Positions 1 through 5,925 of a stretch of 6,176 nt of DNA are shown here, piece by piece; position 1 is the first letter of the stretch, and each line of letters starts with the position of its first letter. Position numbers and translations under genes: made by a program. The DNA lies in the NCBI GenBank assembly GCA_002746365.1, contig NVWZ01000021.1, positions 10,700 to 16,875 on the forward strand, written 5' to 3'. The notes below the pieces were generated by a model that was given only the letters and a program-made list of their open reading frames with translations, was not told the DNA's origin and searched no databases. The DNA comes from Thiotrichaceae bacterium (lineage in GTDB: Bacteria > Pseudomonadota > Gammaproteobacteria > SZUA-229).

Positions 1-762
1 TCTTATAAATCGCTTAATGAATCTTTATCCCATGCCGGCGTGCATAATAATGCGCGCGTTAAAATCAGGTATATCGATTCAGTTGTTCTTGAAACCGGCA
101 ATATGTCATCATTAGAAGGTCTGGATGCTATTTTAGTACCGGGTGGATTTGGTGATCGCGGTATCGAAGGCAAAATAGCGGCGATTCAATATGCGCGCGA
201 AAATAAGGTTCCTTATTTAGGTATTTGTTTGGGCATGCAACTAGCGGTTATCGAATTTGCTCGTCATGTCGCCGGTTTAAACGATGCACACAGCAGTGAG
301 TTTAATAGTGAGACAACCCATCCCGTTATCGCATTAATTACTGAATGGCAAGATGAAGACGGTCGTATCGAACAACGCAGTGCCAATTCAGACTTGGGTG
401 GTACCATGCGATTAGGTGGCCAGACTTGCCAGCTTTTAGAAAACACACTGGCGCGTGCCGCTTATGGCAGTGACACGATTATCGAACGCCATCGTCATCG
501 TTACGAATTTAATAACCATTACCTGCAGCAGTTGACAGATGCAGGTTTGGTTATCGGGGGTAAATCCAGTGATGGCAACCTGATGGAAATGATCGAACTT
601 CCTGGTGAGGGTGCACAGGCACATCCCTGGTTCCTCGGTTGTCAGTTCCACCCGGAATTTACCTCGACACCCAGAAAAGGCCATCCACTTTTTACCCATT
701 ATATAAAAGCCGCACTGGCACATAAAAATGCGGCTGTTGAAGTCGCCGAAGCCATGGTCTAG
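1..762 (+). CDS. pyrG: CTP synthase, C-terminal glutamine amidotransferase part (5' truncated by window)
   Basis: CTP synthase makes CTP from UTP, ATP and glutamine in the cytoplasm; this part is the class I glutaminase domain that supplies ammonia. The frame is open from base 1, so the gene starts upstream; 253 codons are visible of a family length near 545. Seen in the fragment: the oxyanion-strand motif LVPGGFG, the nucleophile elbow GICLGMQ with Cys at fragment residue 76 (bases 226-228), the family blocks LGGTMRLG and RHRHRYE, and the QFHPEF block with catalytic His217 and Glu219. The triad is therefore complete. The protein ends at TAG (760-762) after a short Ala/Val-rich tail. kdsA follows after 130 bp on the same strand, the usual gammaproteobacterial order. 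The GTG at base 40 is internal and not a start. Identification is by strong resemblance to E. coli PyrG. Confidence 0.98.
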   Translation, partial: SYKSLNESLSHAGVHNNARVKIRYIDSVVLETGNMSSLEGLDAILVPGGFGDRGIEGKIAAIQYARENKVPYLGICLGMQLAVIEFARHVAGLNDAHSSEFNSETTHPVIALITEWQDEDGRIEQRSANSDLGGTMRLGGQTCQLLENTLARAAYGSDTIIERHRHRYEFNNHYLQQLTDAGLVIGGKSSDGNLMEMIELPGEGAQAHPWFLGCQFHPEFTSTPRKGHPLFTHYIKAALAHKNAAVEVAEAMV

Positions 763-841
763 GCGCTGTCTCCTGAGCGATAGCGAAGGATCTTGCAAAG
801 CTCTCTTATAATGTGACTAGCCAATATGCAGCGATAGCCTC

Positions 842-880
842 AGAAATAGTACATAGAAATAGTAATCAAAAGAGTAATCA
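842..880 (+). repeat. three degenerate 13-nt tandem units in the kdsA leader
   Basis: The 10-mer AGAAATAGTA occurs at 842-851 and again at 855-864, a 13-bp period. The 8-mer AGTAATCA occurs at 861-868 and 873-880, a 12-bp period. Together they make three imperfect units of about 13 nt. The last one runs directly into the Shine-Dalgarno sequence AGGAAG (880-885) of kdsA. The array is non-coding and probably arose by slippage. Whether it affects kdsA translation is unknown. Confidence 0.6.
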
Positions 881-892
881 GGAAGTATACTA

Positions 893-1726
893 ATGAAATT
901 GTGTGATTTTGAAGTAGGTCTGGATAAGCCATTATTTTTGATAGCCGGTCCCTGTGTCATCGAAAGTGAGCAGATGGCAATGGAAACCTCTACCAGGTTA
1001 AAAGAGCTGACATCTAAATTGGGCATCCCGTTTATTTATAAATCGTCATTTGATAAAGCGAACCGTTCATCTGGCACCAGCTTTCGTGGTCCGGGCATAG
1101 CAGAAGGTCTGCGCATTTTGCAGAAAGTCAAAGATGAAGTCGGTGTACCGGTCTTAACCGATGTGCATGAAGACACGCCGATGGATGAAGTCGCTAGCGT
1201 TGTTGACGTTTTACAGACACCGGCTTTTTTATGCCGACAGACTAATTTCATATTAAAAGTAGCGGCGACAGGTAAACCCGTTAATATTAAAAAAGGCCAG
1301 TTTCTTGCTCCCGGTGATATGAAAAATGTCATCGATAAAGCCCGCTCTACTGGCAATGAAAATATTATGGCATGTGAGCGCGGTGTGTCATTCGGTTATA
1401 ACAATCTGGTCTCTGATATGCGCTCACTGGCGATTATGCGTGAGAGCCATTGCCCGGTGGTATTTGACGGCACCCACTCTGTGCAATTGCCGGGTGGTCA
1501 GGGAACATCATCAGGCGGGCAGCGTGAACATATTCCCGTATTAGCTCGTGCGGCTGTGGCTGCGGGTATTTCCGGCTTGTTTATGGAAACCCATCCAGAT
1601 CCAGCGAATGCACTGAGTGATGGGCCGAATGCCTGGCCATTGCAGAAAATGGAATCGTTGTTATCAGTATTGATGCAGATTGATGCTACGGTCAAAGAAG
1701 GCACGCTGCACGAATTAGAATTATAA
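893..1726 (+). CDS. kdsA: 3-deoxy-8-phosphooctulonate (KDO-8-P) synthase, metal-dependent type
   Basis: KdsA condenses phosphoenolpyruvate with arabinose 5-phosphate to KDO-8-phosphate, the precursor of the inner-core sugar of lipopolysaccharide. The protein is 277 aa (E. coli 284) and covers the whole aldolase-type TIM barrel. Conserved blocks: AGPCVIES (residues 18-25), [11 protein letters not shown] (50-60), FRGPG (64-68), TDVHE (89-93), PAFLCRQT (110-117), KKGQFLAP (133-140), [12 protein letters not shown] (162-173), THSVQLPGG (194-202) and METHPDP (231-237). Cys21, His195, Glu232 and Asp243 align with the metal ligands Cys11, His185, Glu222 and Asp233 of the Aquifex enzyme at a constant offset of 10. 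This indicates the metal-dependent class; E. coli has Asn in place of the Cys. The start is set by AGGAAG at 880-885, 7 nt before ATG. It is transcribed toward eno and may share a transcript with pyrG, since no terminator is visible between them. Confidence 0.97.
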   Translation: MKLCDFEVGLDKPLFLIAGPCVIESEQMAMETSTRLKELTSKLGIPFIYKSSFDKANRSSGTSFRGPGIAEGLRILQKVKDEVGVPVLTDVHEDTPMDEVASVVDVLQTPAFLCRQTNFILKVAATGKPVNIKKGQFLAPGDMKNVIDKARSTGNENIMACERGVSFGYNNLVSDMRSLAIMRESHCPVVFDGTHSVQLPGGQGTSSGGQREHIPVLARAAVAAGISGLFMETHPDPANALSDGPNAWPLQKMESLLSVLMQIDATVKEGTLHELEL

Positions 1727-1727
1727 T

Positions 1728-1764
1728 TGTAGGTGTGCAAAATACATACTTTGGCACACCTACA
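1728..1764 (+). other. stem-loop between kdsA and eno
   Basis: A perfect 11-bp inverted repeat (TGTAGGTGTGC at 1728-1738, its complement at 1754-1764) with a 15-nt loop begins two bases after the kdsA stop codon. Pairing is strong for this AT-rich region. No T-run follows on either strand, so it is not a canonical intrinsic terminator. Possible roles are a transcript 3' end or processing/stability structure that uncouples kdsA from eno, or an operator, because its right arm overlaps a candidate eno promoter. The structure is seen directly; the role is inferred. Confidence 0.6.
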
Positions 1765-1780
1765 TAATAGAAAATACAAA
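1751..1780 (+). promoter_or_regulatory. possible sigma70-type promoter for eno (weak)
   Basis: TTGGCA (1751-1756, 5 of 6 to the -35 consensus) lies 18 bp before TACAAA (1775-1780, 4 of 6 to the -10 consensus), with the eno ATG 27 bp further on. The -35 box overlaps the right arm of the kdsA-eno hairpin. The -10 box is weak and AT-rich sequence gives many chance matches, so this is only a candidate. Confidence 0.25.
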
Positions 1781-1798
1781 TATTATTTATCTTTATAA

Positions 1799-3088
<1,290 letters not shown>

Positions 3089-3114
3089 GCTTCTTCCTGG
3101 CATCAAAATCTTTA

Positions 3115-3396
3115 GTGAAAATAATTGCCCTCGTTCTGCTGATCTTGTTTATATGGTTGCAGTATAAAATCTGGTTGCAGGACGGCGGCATACCTGAAGT
3201 AATACAACTTCAGGAAGAAGTAGAAGAAGTGAAAATCGAAGTGCAAAAATTACGTGACCGTAACTTGTCACTGGATGCGGAAGTGAAAGATCTCAAAAAA
3301 GGACTGGATGCCATTGAAGAACGTGCTCGCAGTGAAATGGGTATGATCAAACAAGGTGAGATTTATTATCAGGTTATCGAACCTGAAAAAAATTGA
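3115..3396 (+). CDS. ftsB: cell division protein FtsB
   Basis: FtsB is a small bitopic inner-membrane protein that forms the FtsQ-FtsL-FtsB complex of the divisome and helps activate septal peptidoglycan synthesis. The protein is 93 aa (E. coli 103). It has almost no cytoplasmic tail, a hydrophobic helix at about residues 3-20 containing WLQYKIW, a Glu/Lys-rich coiled coil at about 28-70, and the family hallmark EERARSEMGM (68-77) followed by GEIYYQV (81-87), matching EERARNELSM and GETFYRLV of E. coli. The start is GTG; no ATG lies in frame between the eno stop and the membrane helix. I see no good Shine-Dalgarno in the 26 bp after eno, so initiation may be weak or coupled to eno translation. 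eno-ftsB adjacency is standard in gammaproteobacteria. The E. coli-like C-terminal tail is shorter here. Confidence 0.95.
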   Translation: MKIIALVLLILFIWLQYKIWLQDGGIPEVIQLQEEVEEVKIEVQKLRDRNLSLDAEVKDLKKGLDAIEERARSEMGMIKQGEIYYQVIEPEKN

Positions 3397-3414
3397 GTAG
3401 TTAGACCGTTACCG

Positions 3415-3572
3415 TCTCGTTCCCATGCTCTAGCGTGGGAATGTACAGGCTAAATGTTGATAGGTCTCCTTATTAAACATTGAATGGTTGTATATAAAGG
3501 AGTTGGTTTTGTTGAAGAGGTATGACGATACCTTAACTCTATGCACTCCCACGCTAGAGCATGGGAACGAGA
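3415..3572. repeat. REP/MITE-like element: two inverted 29-bp hairpin units around a ~100-bp core
   Basis: The left unit (3415-3443) and right unit (3544-3572) are inverted copies matching at 28 of 29 positions, separated by exactly 100 bp. Each unit is itself a near-palindrome with core CCCATGCT-CT-AGCGTGGG, where the one imperfect pair is a T-G wobble. That is how REP sequences look: a hairpin flanked by a short tag (CTCGTT / AACGAG), set head to head. The core holds a smaller palindrome, AGGTAT-GACG-ATACCT (3518-3533), and AAAGGAG (3496-3502). The left end begins 18 bp after the ftsB stop and the right end lies 9 bp before the likely ispD ATG, so the element fills the ftsB-ispD junction. 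From memory, similar 'CGTTCCCA-GCT...AGCGTGGGAA' palindromes are dispersed in many gammaproteobacterial genomes, usually mobilised in trans by REP-associated (RAYT) transposases. No transposase is encoded here. Confidence 0.85.
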
Positions 3573-3581
3573 ACATCTTAT

Positions 3582-4319
3582 ATGGTGACTAACAATAATA
3601 TAAATCACACAATCTGGGCTATCATACCGGCTGCAGGTATTGGCAAACGGATGCAATCATCCTTGCCAAAGCAATATATTTCATTAAACGGACGCCCTGT
3701 TCTTGAACATACAATTAATTCACTGTTAGAAAATAAATACATTGCGGGTCTGATGATCGCTTTACATGCGGATGATAACTATTTCGCTAATCTAAATATT
3801 CAATCTGCTAAGCCAGTACTGCAAACAGTCGGTGGAAACGAACGTGCTGATTCAGTATTAAATGCGATTAATGCATTATTCGATAATGCAAAGTTTGATG
3901 CTGATAATGATTGGGTCATGGTACATGATGCCGTTCGCGCCTGTTTGCGACAGCAAGATATTGATAAGCTGGTGACAGATGTAGCGGAAAATCCAAATGG
4001 TGGGTTGTTAGCCTTGCCCGTTCGCGACACGATGAAACGGCAAAAGGCAGGCGGTGAAGAAGCTATAGTGGCTAAAACCGTTGATCGTGAGAACCTCTGG
4101 CACGCACTGACTCCACAGTATTTTCCGGCAAAAGTTCTTAAAGAAGCGCTAGAAAATGCGCTAGATAAAGGCTTAGATGTAACAGATGAATCTTCAGCGA
4201 TGGAATTTGCCGGTTTTTCACCCGCATTAGTTCATGGCAACGAAGACAATATTAAGATTACACGACCTGATGATCTGCGATTGGCCGGTATGTACTTGAA
4301 CAGTAGAGACAGTGAATAA
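3582..4319 (+). CDS. ispD: 2-C-methyl-D-erythritol 4-phosphate cytidylyltransferase
   Basis: IspD joins MEP to CTP to give CDP-methylerythritol, the third step of the MEP isoprenoid pathway. From the chosen start the protein is 245 aa (E. coli 236). Landmarks: nucleotide-binding loop PAAGIGKRM (16-24) and PKQY (29-32), GGNERADSV (84-92), VHDAVRACL (114-122), PVRDTMKR (146-153), TVDRENLWHALTPQ (166-179), TDESSAMEFAGF (201-212) and DNIKITRPDDL (222-232). Arg23, Lys30, Asp116, Arg169 and Lys225 align with the E. coli catalytic or substrate residues Arg20, Lys27, Asp106, Arg157 and Lys213. I chose ATG 3582. The in-frame ATG at 3561 lies inside the right arm of the repeat element and would add seven residues absent from homologues. 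No good Shine-Dalgarno precedes 3582; only GAACGAGAA from the element is near. It is followed by ispF after 12 bp, so the two are co-transcribed and together cover two of the three middle MEP steps. Confidence 0.95.
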   Translation: MVTNNNINHTIWAIIPAAGIGKRMQSSLPKQYISLNGRPVLEHTINSLLENKYIAGLMIALHADDNYFANLNIQSAKPVLQTVGGNERADSVLNAINALFDNAKFDADNDWVMVHDAVRACLRQQDIDKLVTDVAENPNGGLLALPVRDTMKRQKAGGEEAIVAKTVDRENLWHALTPQYFPAKVLKEALENALDKGLDVTDESSAMEFAGFSPALVHGNEDNIKITRPDDLRLAGMYLNSRDSE

Positions 4320-4321
4320 TT

Positions 4322-4326
4322 AGGAA
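4322..4326 (+). promoter_or_regulatory. ribosome binding site that decides the ispF start
   Basis: AGGAA lies 5 nt before ATG 4332, but it touches and overlaps ATG 4326. The spacing makes 4332 the workable start codon, and an upstream start at 4326 unlikely. Confidence 0.6.
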
Positions 4327-4331
4327 TGAAT

Positions 4332-4835
4332 ATGACAGAATCAGCACAAGTCCCGTTTCGTATTGGCCATGGTTATGATGTTCATCGCTTTGGTGACGGT
4401 GAATTTATTGTTTTGGGTGGGATTAAGATTGTGCATAATCATGGGTTTATTGCGCACTCCGATGGCGATGTATTAATACACTCGTTGTGTGATGCATTAC
4501 TAGGTAGTATTGCTGCTGGCGACATTGGTTTTCATTTTCCTGATACTGATAAAAAATACGAAAATATTGATAGTGGTTTACTACTGGAACAGACAAATAA
4601 ACTATTAAAAAAAGCGCGGTATTTTATTGGAAATATCGACATAACTATTATCGCGCAAACGCCAAAAATGTCTCCGCATATTCAAGCCATGCGCGAGCAA
4701 CTGGTAAAGATTTTAAACCTGTCAAAATCACAAATTAACATCAAAGCAACAACCACTGAAAACCTGGGTTTTACAGGAAGGGAAGAAGGAATTGCTGTCC
4801 ATAGTGTTGTAATGGTTTACAGAAAACAGCCTTAA
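4332..4835 (+). CDS. ispF: 2-C-methyl-D-erythritol 2,4-cyclodiphosphate synthase
   Basis: IspF is a trimeric, metal-dependent enzyme that cyclises CDP-methylerythritol 2-phosphate to MEcPP with release of CMP, in the MEP pathway. The protein is 167 aa (E. coli 159), the extra residues being a short N-terminal extension before RIGHGYDVH. Metal ligands Asp16, His18 (GYDVH) and His50 align with E. coli Asp8, His10 and His42 at a constant offset of 8. Also present: AHSDGDVLIH (41-50), DALLG (54-58), GDIGFHFPDTD (63-73), IIAQTPKM (106-113) and the cytidine-site block KATTTENLGFTGR (138-150). All key residues are intact. ispD lies just upstream in the classical ispDF pair. In E. coli the next gene is truD; here an AT-rich gap and a HU-type gene follow instead. 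Confidence 0.97.
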   Translation: MTESAQVPFRIGHGYDVHRFGDGEFIVLGGIKIVHNHGFIAHSDGDVLIHSLCDALLGSIAAGDIGFHFPDTDKKYENIDSGLLLEQTNKLLKKARYFIGNIDITIIAQTPKMSPHIQAMREQLVKILNLSKSQINIKATTTENLGFTGREEGIAVHSVVMVYRKQP

Positions 4836-4844
4836 TTGATTAAA

Positions 4845-4890
4845 AATGCATTTATTACTGTATTTGTAGTAAAAAAATGTATTTTTTTTT
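4845..4890 (+). terminator. probable intrinsic terminator after ispF (weak, AT-rich stem)
   Basis: A left arm at 4845-4859 (AATGCATTTATTACT) pairs imperfectly with 4868-4883 around an 8-nt loop. Nine Ts follow at 4882-4890. The hairpin starts 10 bp after the ispF stop, the right place for the end of the operon. The stem is very AT-rich and has a bulge and mismatches, so efficiency is doubtful. Confidence 0.45.
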
Positions 4891-5134
4891 AAAAAACTAT
4901 TTACTTTTTTTCATTTAAGTTATAAAACATCACCACGGTTTTTATACAATTGCGGTTATATATAAAAACTTTGTTAATTTCAGGACAAAACGAATACAGA
5001 TCACTGGTAAGAAGTAGACAAAAGTCTGATTATTATCACTGATCAAACGCTTAGAAAAACGAGTATTTATAAAGAAAAAAGTAAGTAAGAAAGATATTAA
5101 AAATAAACATTAATCATAAAAAGGGCAACATATA
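4891..5134. other. AT-rich intergenic region and leader of the HU-like gene
   Basis: I see no coding sequence, RNA gene or confident promoter here. It is markedly more AT-rich than the flanking genes and contains T- and A-runs that would give curved DNA. A perfect 9-bp inverted repeat, GTTTTTATA (4938-4946) and its complement (4961-4969), spaced by 14 bp, could be an operator or a chance feature of AT-rich DNA. The last ~65 bases before the gene are purine-rich on the coding strand. The ribosome site is AAAAAGGG (5118-5125), 9 nt before ATG 5135. The size of the gap and the terminator at each end suggest the next gene is transcribed on its own, with its promoter in this stretch. Confidence 0.5.
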
Positions 5135-5554
5135 ATGGTACCTTCTAAAAAGAAAGCAACTAAAAAGAAAACAGCAAAGAAAAAGGCCGCTAAAAGAGCG
5201 GTAAAAAAAGCAGCACCAGAAAAGAAAATTAAAGCAATCAGCAGTGCGTATACAAAAACTCAACTGTATGCACACATCTCAGAAGAAACAGGTTTAGCAC
5301 GCAAAGATGTTGCTAAAGTTTTTGATTCATTAGGTGACGTAATCAACGGTCATATTAAGAGCCGCGGTGCCGGTGAATTTAAAGTGCCTGGTTTACTGAA
5401 AATTAAAGTTAACAAAAAGCCAGCAACAAAAGCGAGAAAGGGTGTACCTAATCCATTCCGTCCTGGCGAACTGATGGACGTGGCTGCTAAACCAGCACGT
5501 AAAGTGGTTAAAGTTTTACCATTAAAAGCACTTAAAGATATGGCTGCAAGCTAA
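5135..5554 (+). CDS. HU/IHF-family DNA-binding protein with lysine-rich histone H1-like N-terminal tail
   Basis: The 139-aa protein has two parts. Residues 1-33 hold 15 Lys plus Arg21 in KKAT/KKTA/KKAA-type repeats, like a histone H1 tail. Residues about 38-137 are a divergent HU fold: helices with YTKTQLYAHISEETGL and KDVAKVFDSLGDVI, then GAGEFKVPG (78-86), a beta-arm with KKPATKARKG (94-103) and the tip VPNPF (104-108) whose Asn-Pro recalls the intercalating proline of HU, and a C-terminal helix KALKDMA. The arm is a few residues longer than in classical HU (about 90 aa in total). The expected role is nucleoid architecture, with the tail adding non-specific DNA affinity. Similar tailed HU proteins occur in other gammaproteobacteria. 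I do not assign a symbol, since it is clearly not hupA, hupB, ihfA or ihfB. It lies alone between two terminators, so is probably monocistronic. Confidence 0.88.
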   Translation: MVPSKKKATKKKTAKKKAAKRAVKKAAPEKKIKAISSAYTKTQLYAHISEETGLARKDVAKVFDSLGDVINGHIKSRGAGEFKVPGLLKIKVNKKPATKARKGVPNPFRPGELMDVAAKPARKVVKVLPLKALKDMAAS

Positions 5555-5572
5555 AATAATTTAAGTGACATT

Positions 5573-5610
5573 AAAAAACCCTGTAAGACATTGTTTTACA
5601 GGGTTTTTTT
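5573..5610 (+). terminator. strong intrinsic terminator of the HU-like gene
   Basis: A-run plus CCCTGTAA (5573-5586) pairs perfectly with TTACAGGG plus T-run (5596-5609). The stem extends by one G-T and one A-T pair to a 5-nt loop, and seven Ts follow the G-rich arm (5604-5610). It lies 18 bp after the stop codon. The A-run on the left also makes it potentially bidirectional. Confidence 0.93.
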
Positions 5611-5696
5611 ACGTCCATGGATGGGCCGTTTTCCGCAAGGAGCCAGGGAAGGCGGTGCGGTTATGTGCAGGATGTGCGGTATTGCTCATAAAGTTT
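5611..5696. other. G+C-rich non-coding patch, possibly a repeat remnant
   Basis: About 58% G+C by hand count over 5611-5690, against roughly 40% around it. The change is abrupt at the end of the terminator and at the start of the palindromic element at 5697. It carries CCATGGATGG (5615-5624), a motif I associate from memory with dispersed repeats in some gammaproteobacteria. Short open frames cross it but begin inside the terminator and have no ribosome site, so I see no gene. It may be a fragment of a mobile repeat. Confidence 0.35.
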
Positions 5697-5774
5697 GTCA
5701 TCCTCGAATGCTTTTGTCGGGGATCCAGTTGTTGTACAGTCTATGGATTTCCGACAGAAGCATTCGGGAATGAC
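5697..5774. repeat. 78-bp imperfect palindrome, MITE-like dispersed repeat
   Basis: Arms of 31 bp at 5697-5727 and 5744-5774 are inverted copies matching at 26 of 31 positions, around a 16-bp loop. The outer ends read GTCAT...ATGAC and the conserved centre is CGAATGCTT / AAGCATTCG. All five differences are transitions, as expected for an old palindrome decaying in place. The element is too short to encode protein. From memory, palindromes of the form 'GTCATTCCCGAATGCTTCTGTCGGGAATCCA' are common dispersed elements in gammaproteobacterial genomes. It is unrelated in sequence to the element at 3415-3572. Confidence 0.8.
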
Positions 5775-5850
5775 GATAATTAAATTTTGTATGACGATAG
5801 CCAAATCAGAATGACGGTATTTAAATTAAGCAGATGGTATTCAATTAAGC
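5770..5850. repeat. degenerate ~20-bp tandem repeats next to the palindrome
   Basis: ATGACGATA begins units at 5770 and 5791, ATGACGGTA at 5811, and a weaker CAGATGGTA at 5831: periods of 21, 20 and 20 bp. Units 1 and 3 agree at 16 of 20 positions and share TTAAATT in their second half; units 3 and 4 share GGTATT and TTAAG. A possible fifth unit at 5851-5870 is only about half matched. The first unit starts with the outer ATGAC end of the palindromic element, so the array appears to have grown from that end. It is non-coding. Confidence 0.6.
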
Positions 5851-5891
5851 TAAATAGTGTTTCAATATCGCTTTGAAGGTATTTTATGTGT

Positions 5892-5909
5892 ATGGATAAC
5901 AATATCCAT
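5892..5909. promoter_or_regulatory. small perfect palindrome upstream of the esterase gene
   Basis: ATGGATA (5892-5898) and its complement TATCCAT (5903-5909) flank the 4-nt loop ACAA and end 16 bp before the ATG of the esterase gene. This position suits an operator or a small leader hairpin. The structure is certain, the role is not. I see no convincing promoter pair here, although TTGAAG at 5873-5878 is a possible -35. Confidence 0.35.
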
Positions 5910-5925
5910 TTAAAACAATATTCTT

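Noticed and set aside
436..798. Antisense open frame of 120 codons over pyrG
   Set aside because: It lies opposite strongly conserved pyrG coding sequence, has no recognisable domain, and starts within a possible repeat remnant.
793..812. kdsA promoter from TTGCAA (793-798) and a perfect TATAAT (807-812)
   Set aside because: The two boxes are only 8 bp apart and nothing like a -35 box lies 16-18 bp before TATAAT. There is no extended -10 TG either. It may be active, but sequence alone does not support it.
3521..3530. TATGACGATA shared between the core of the 3415-3572 element and the tandem array (5790-5799)
   Set aside because: A shared 10-mer is expected by chance several times in a window of this size, and the flanks do not match, so it gives no evidence of a common origin.
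3561..3581. Longer ispD starting at ATG 3561
   Set aside because: This ATG lies inside the right arm of the inverted-repeat element, adds residues unlike any IspD N-terminus, and has no ribosome site. ATG 3582 fits the family better.
4326..4331. ispF start at ATG 4326
   Set aside because: The AGGAA overlaps this codon, leaving no spacing; ATG 4332 has a normal 5-nt spacing.
5565..5783. Small open frames across the terminator, G+C-rich patch and palindrome
   Set aside because: They begin in or beside the terminator hairpin, lack ribosome sites, and encode only what the repeats dictate.
5770..5870. CRISPR array
   Set aside because: The units are about 20 bp in total with no separate spacers, and they are degenerate; no cas gene is present.
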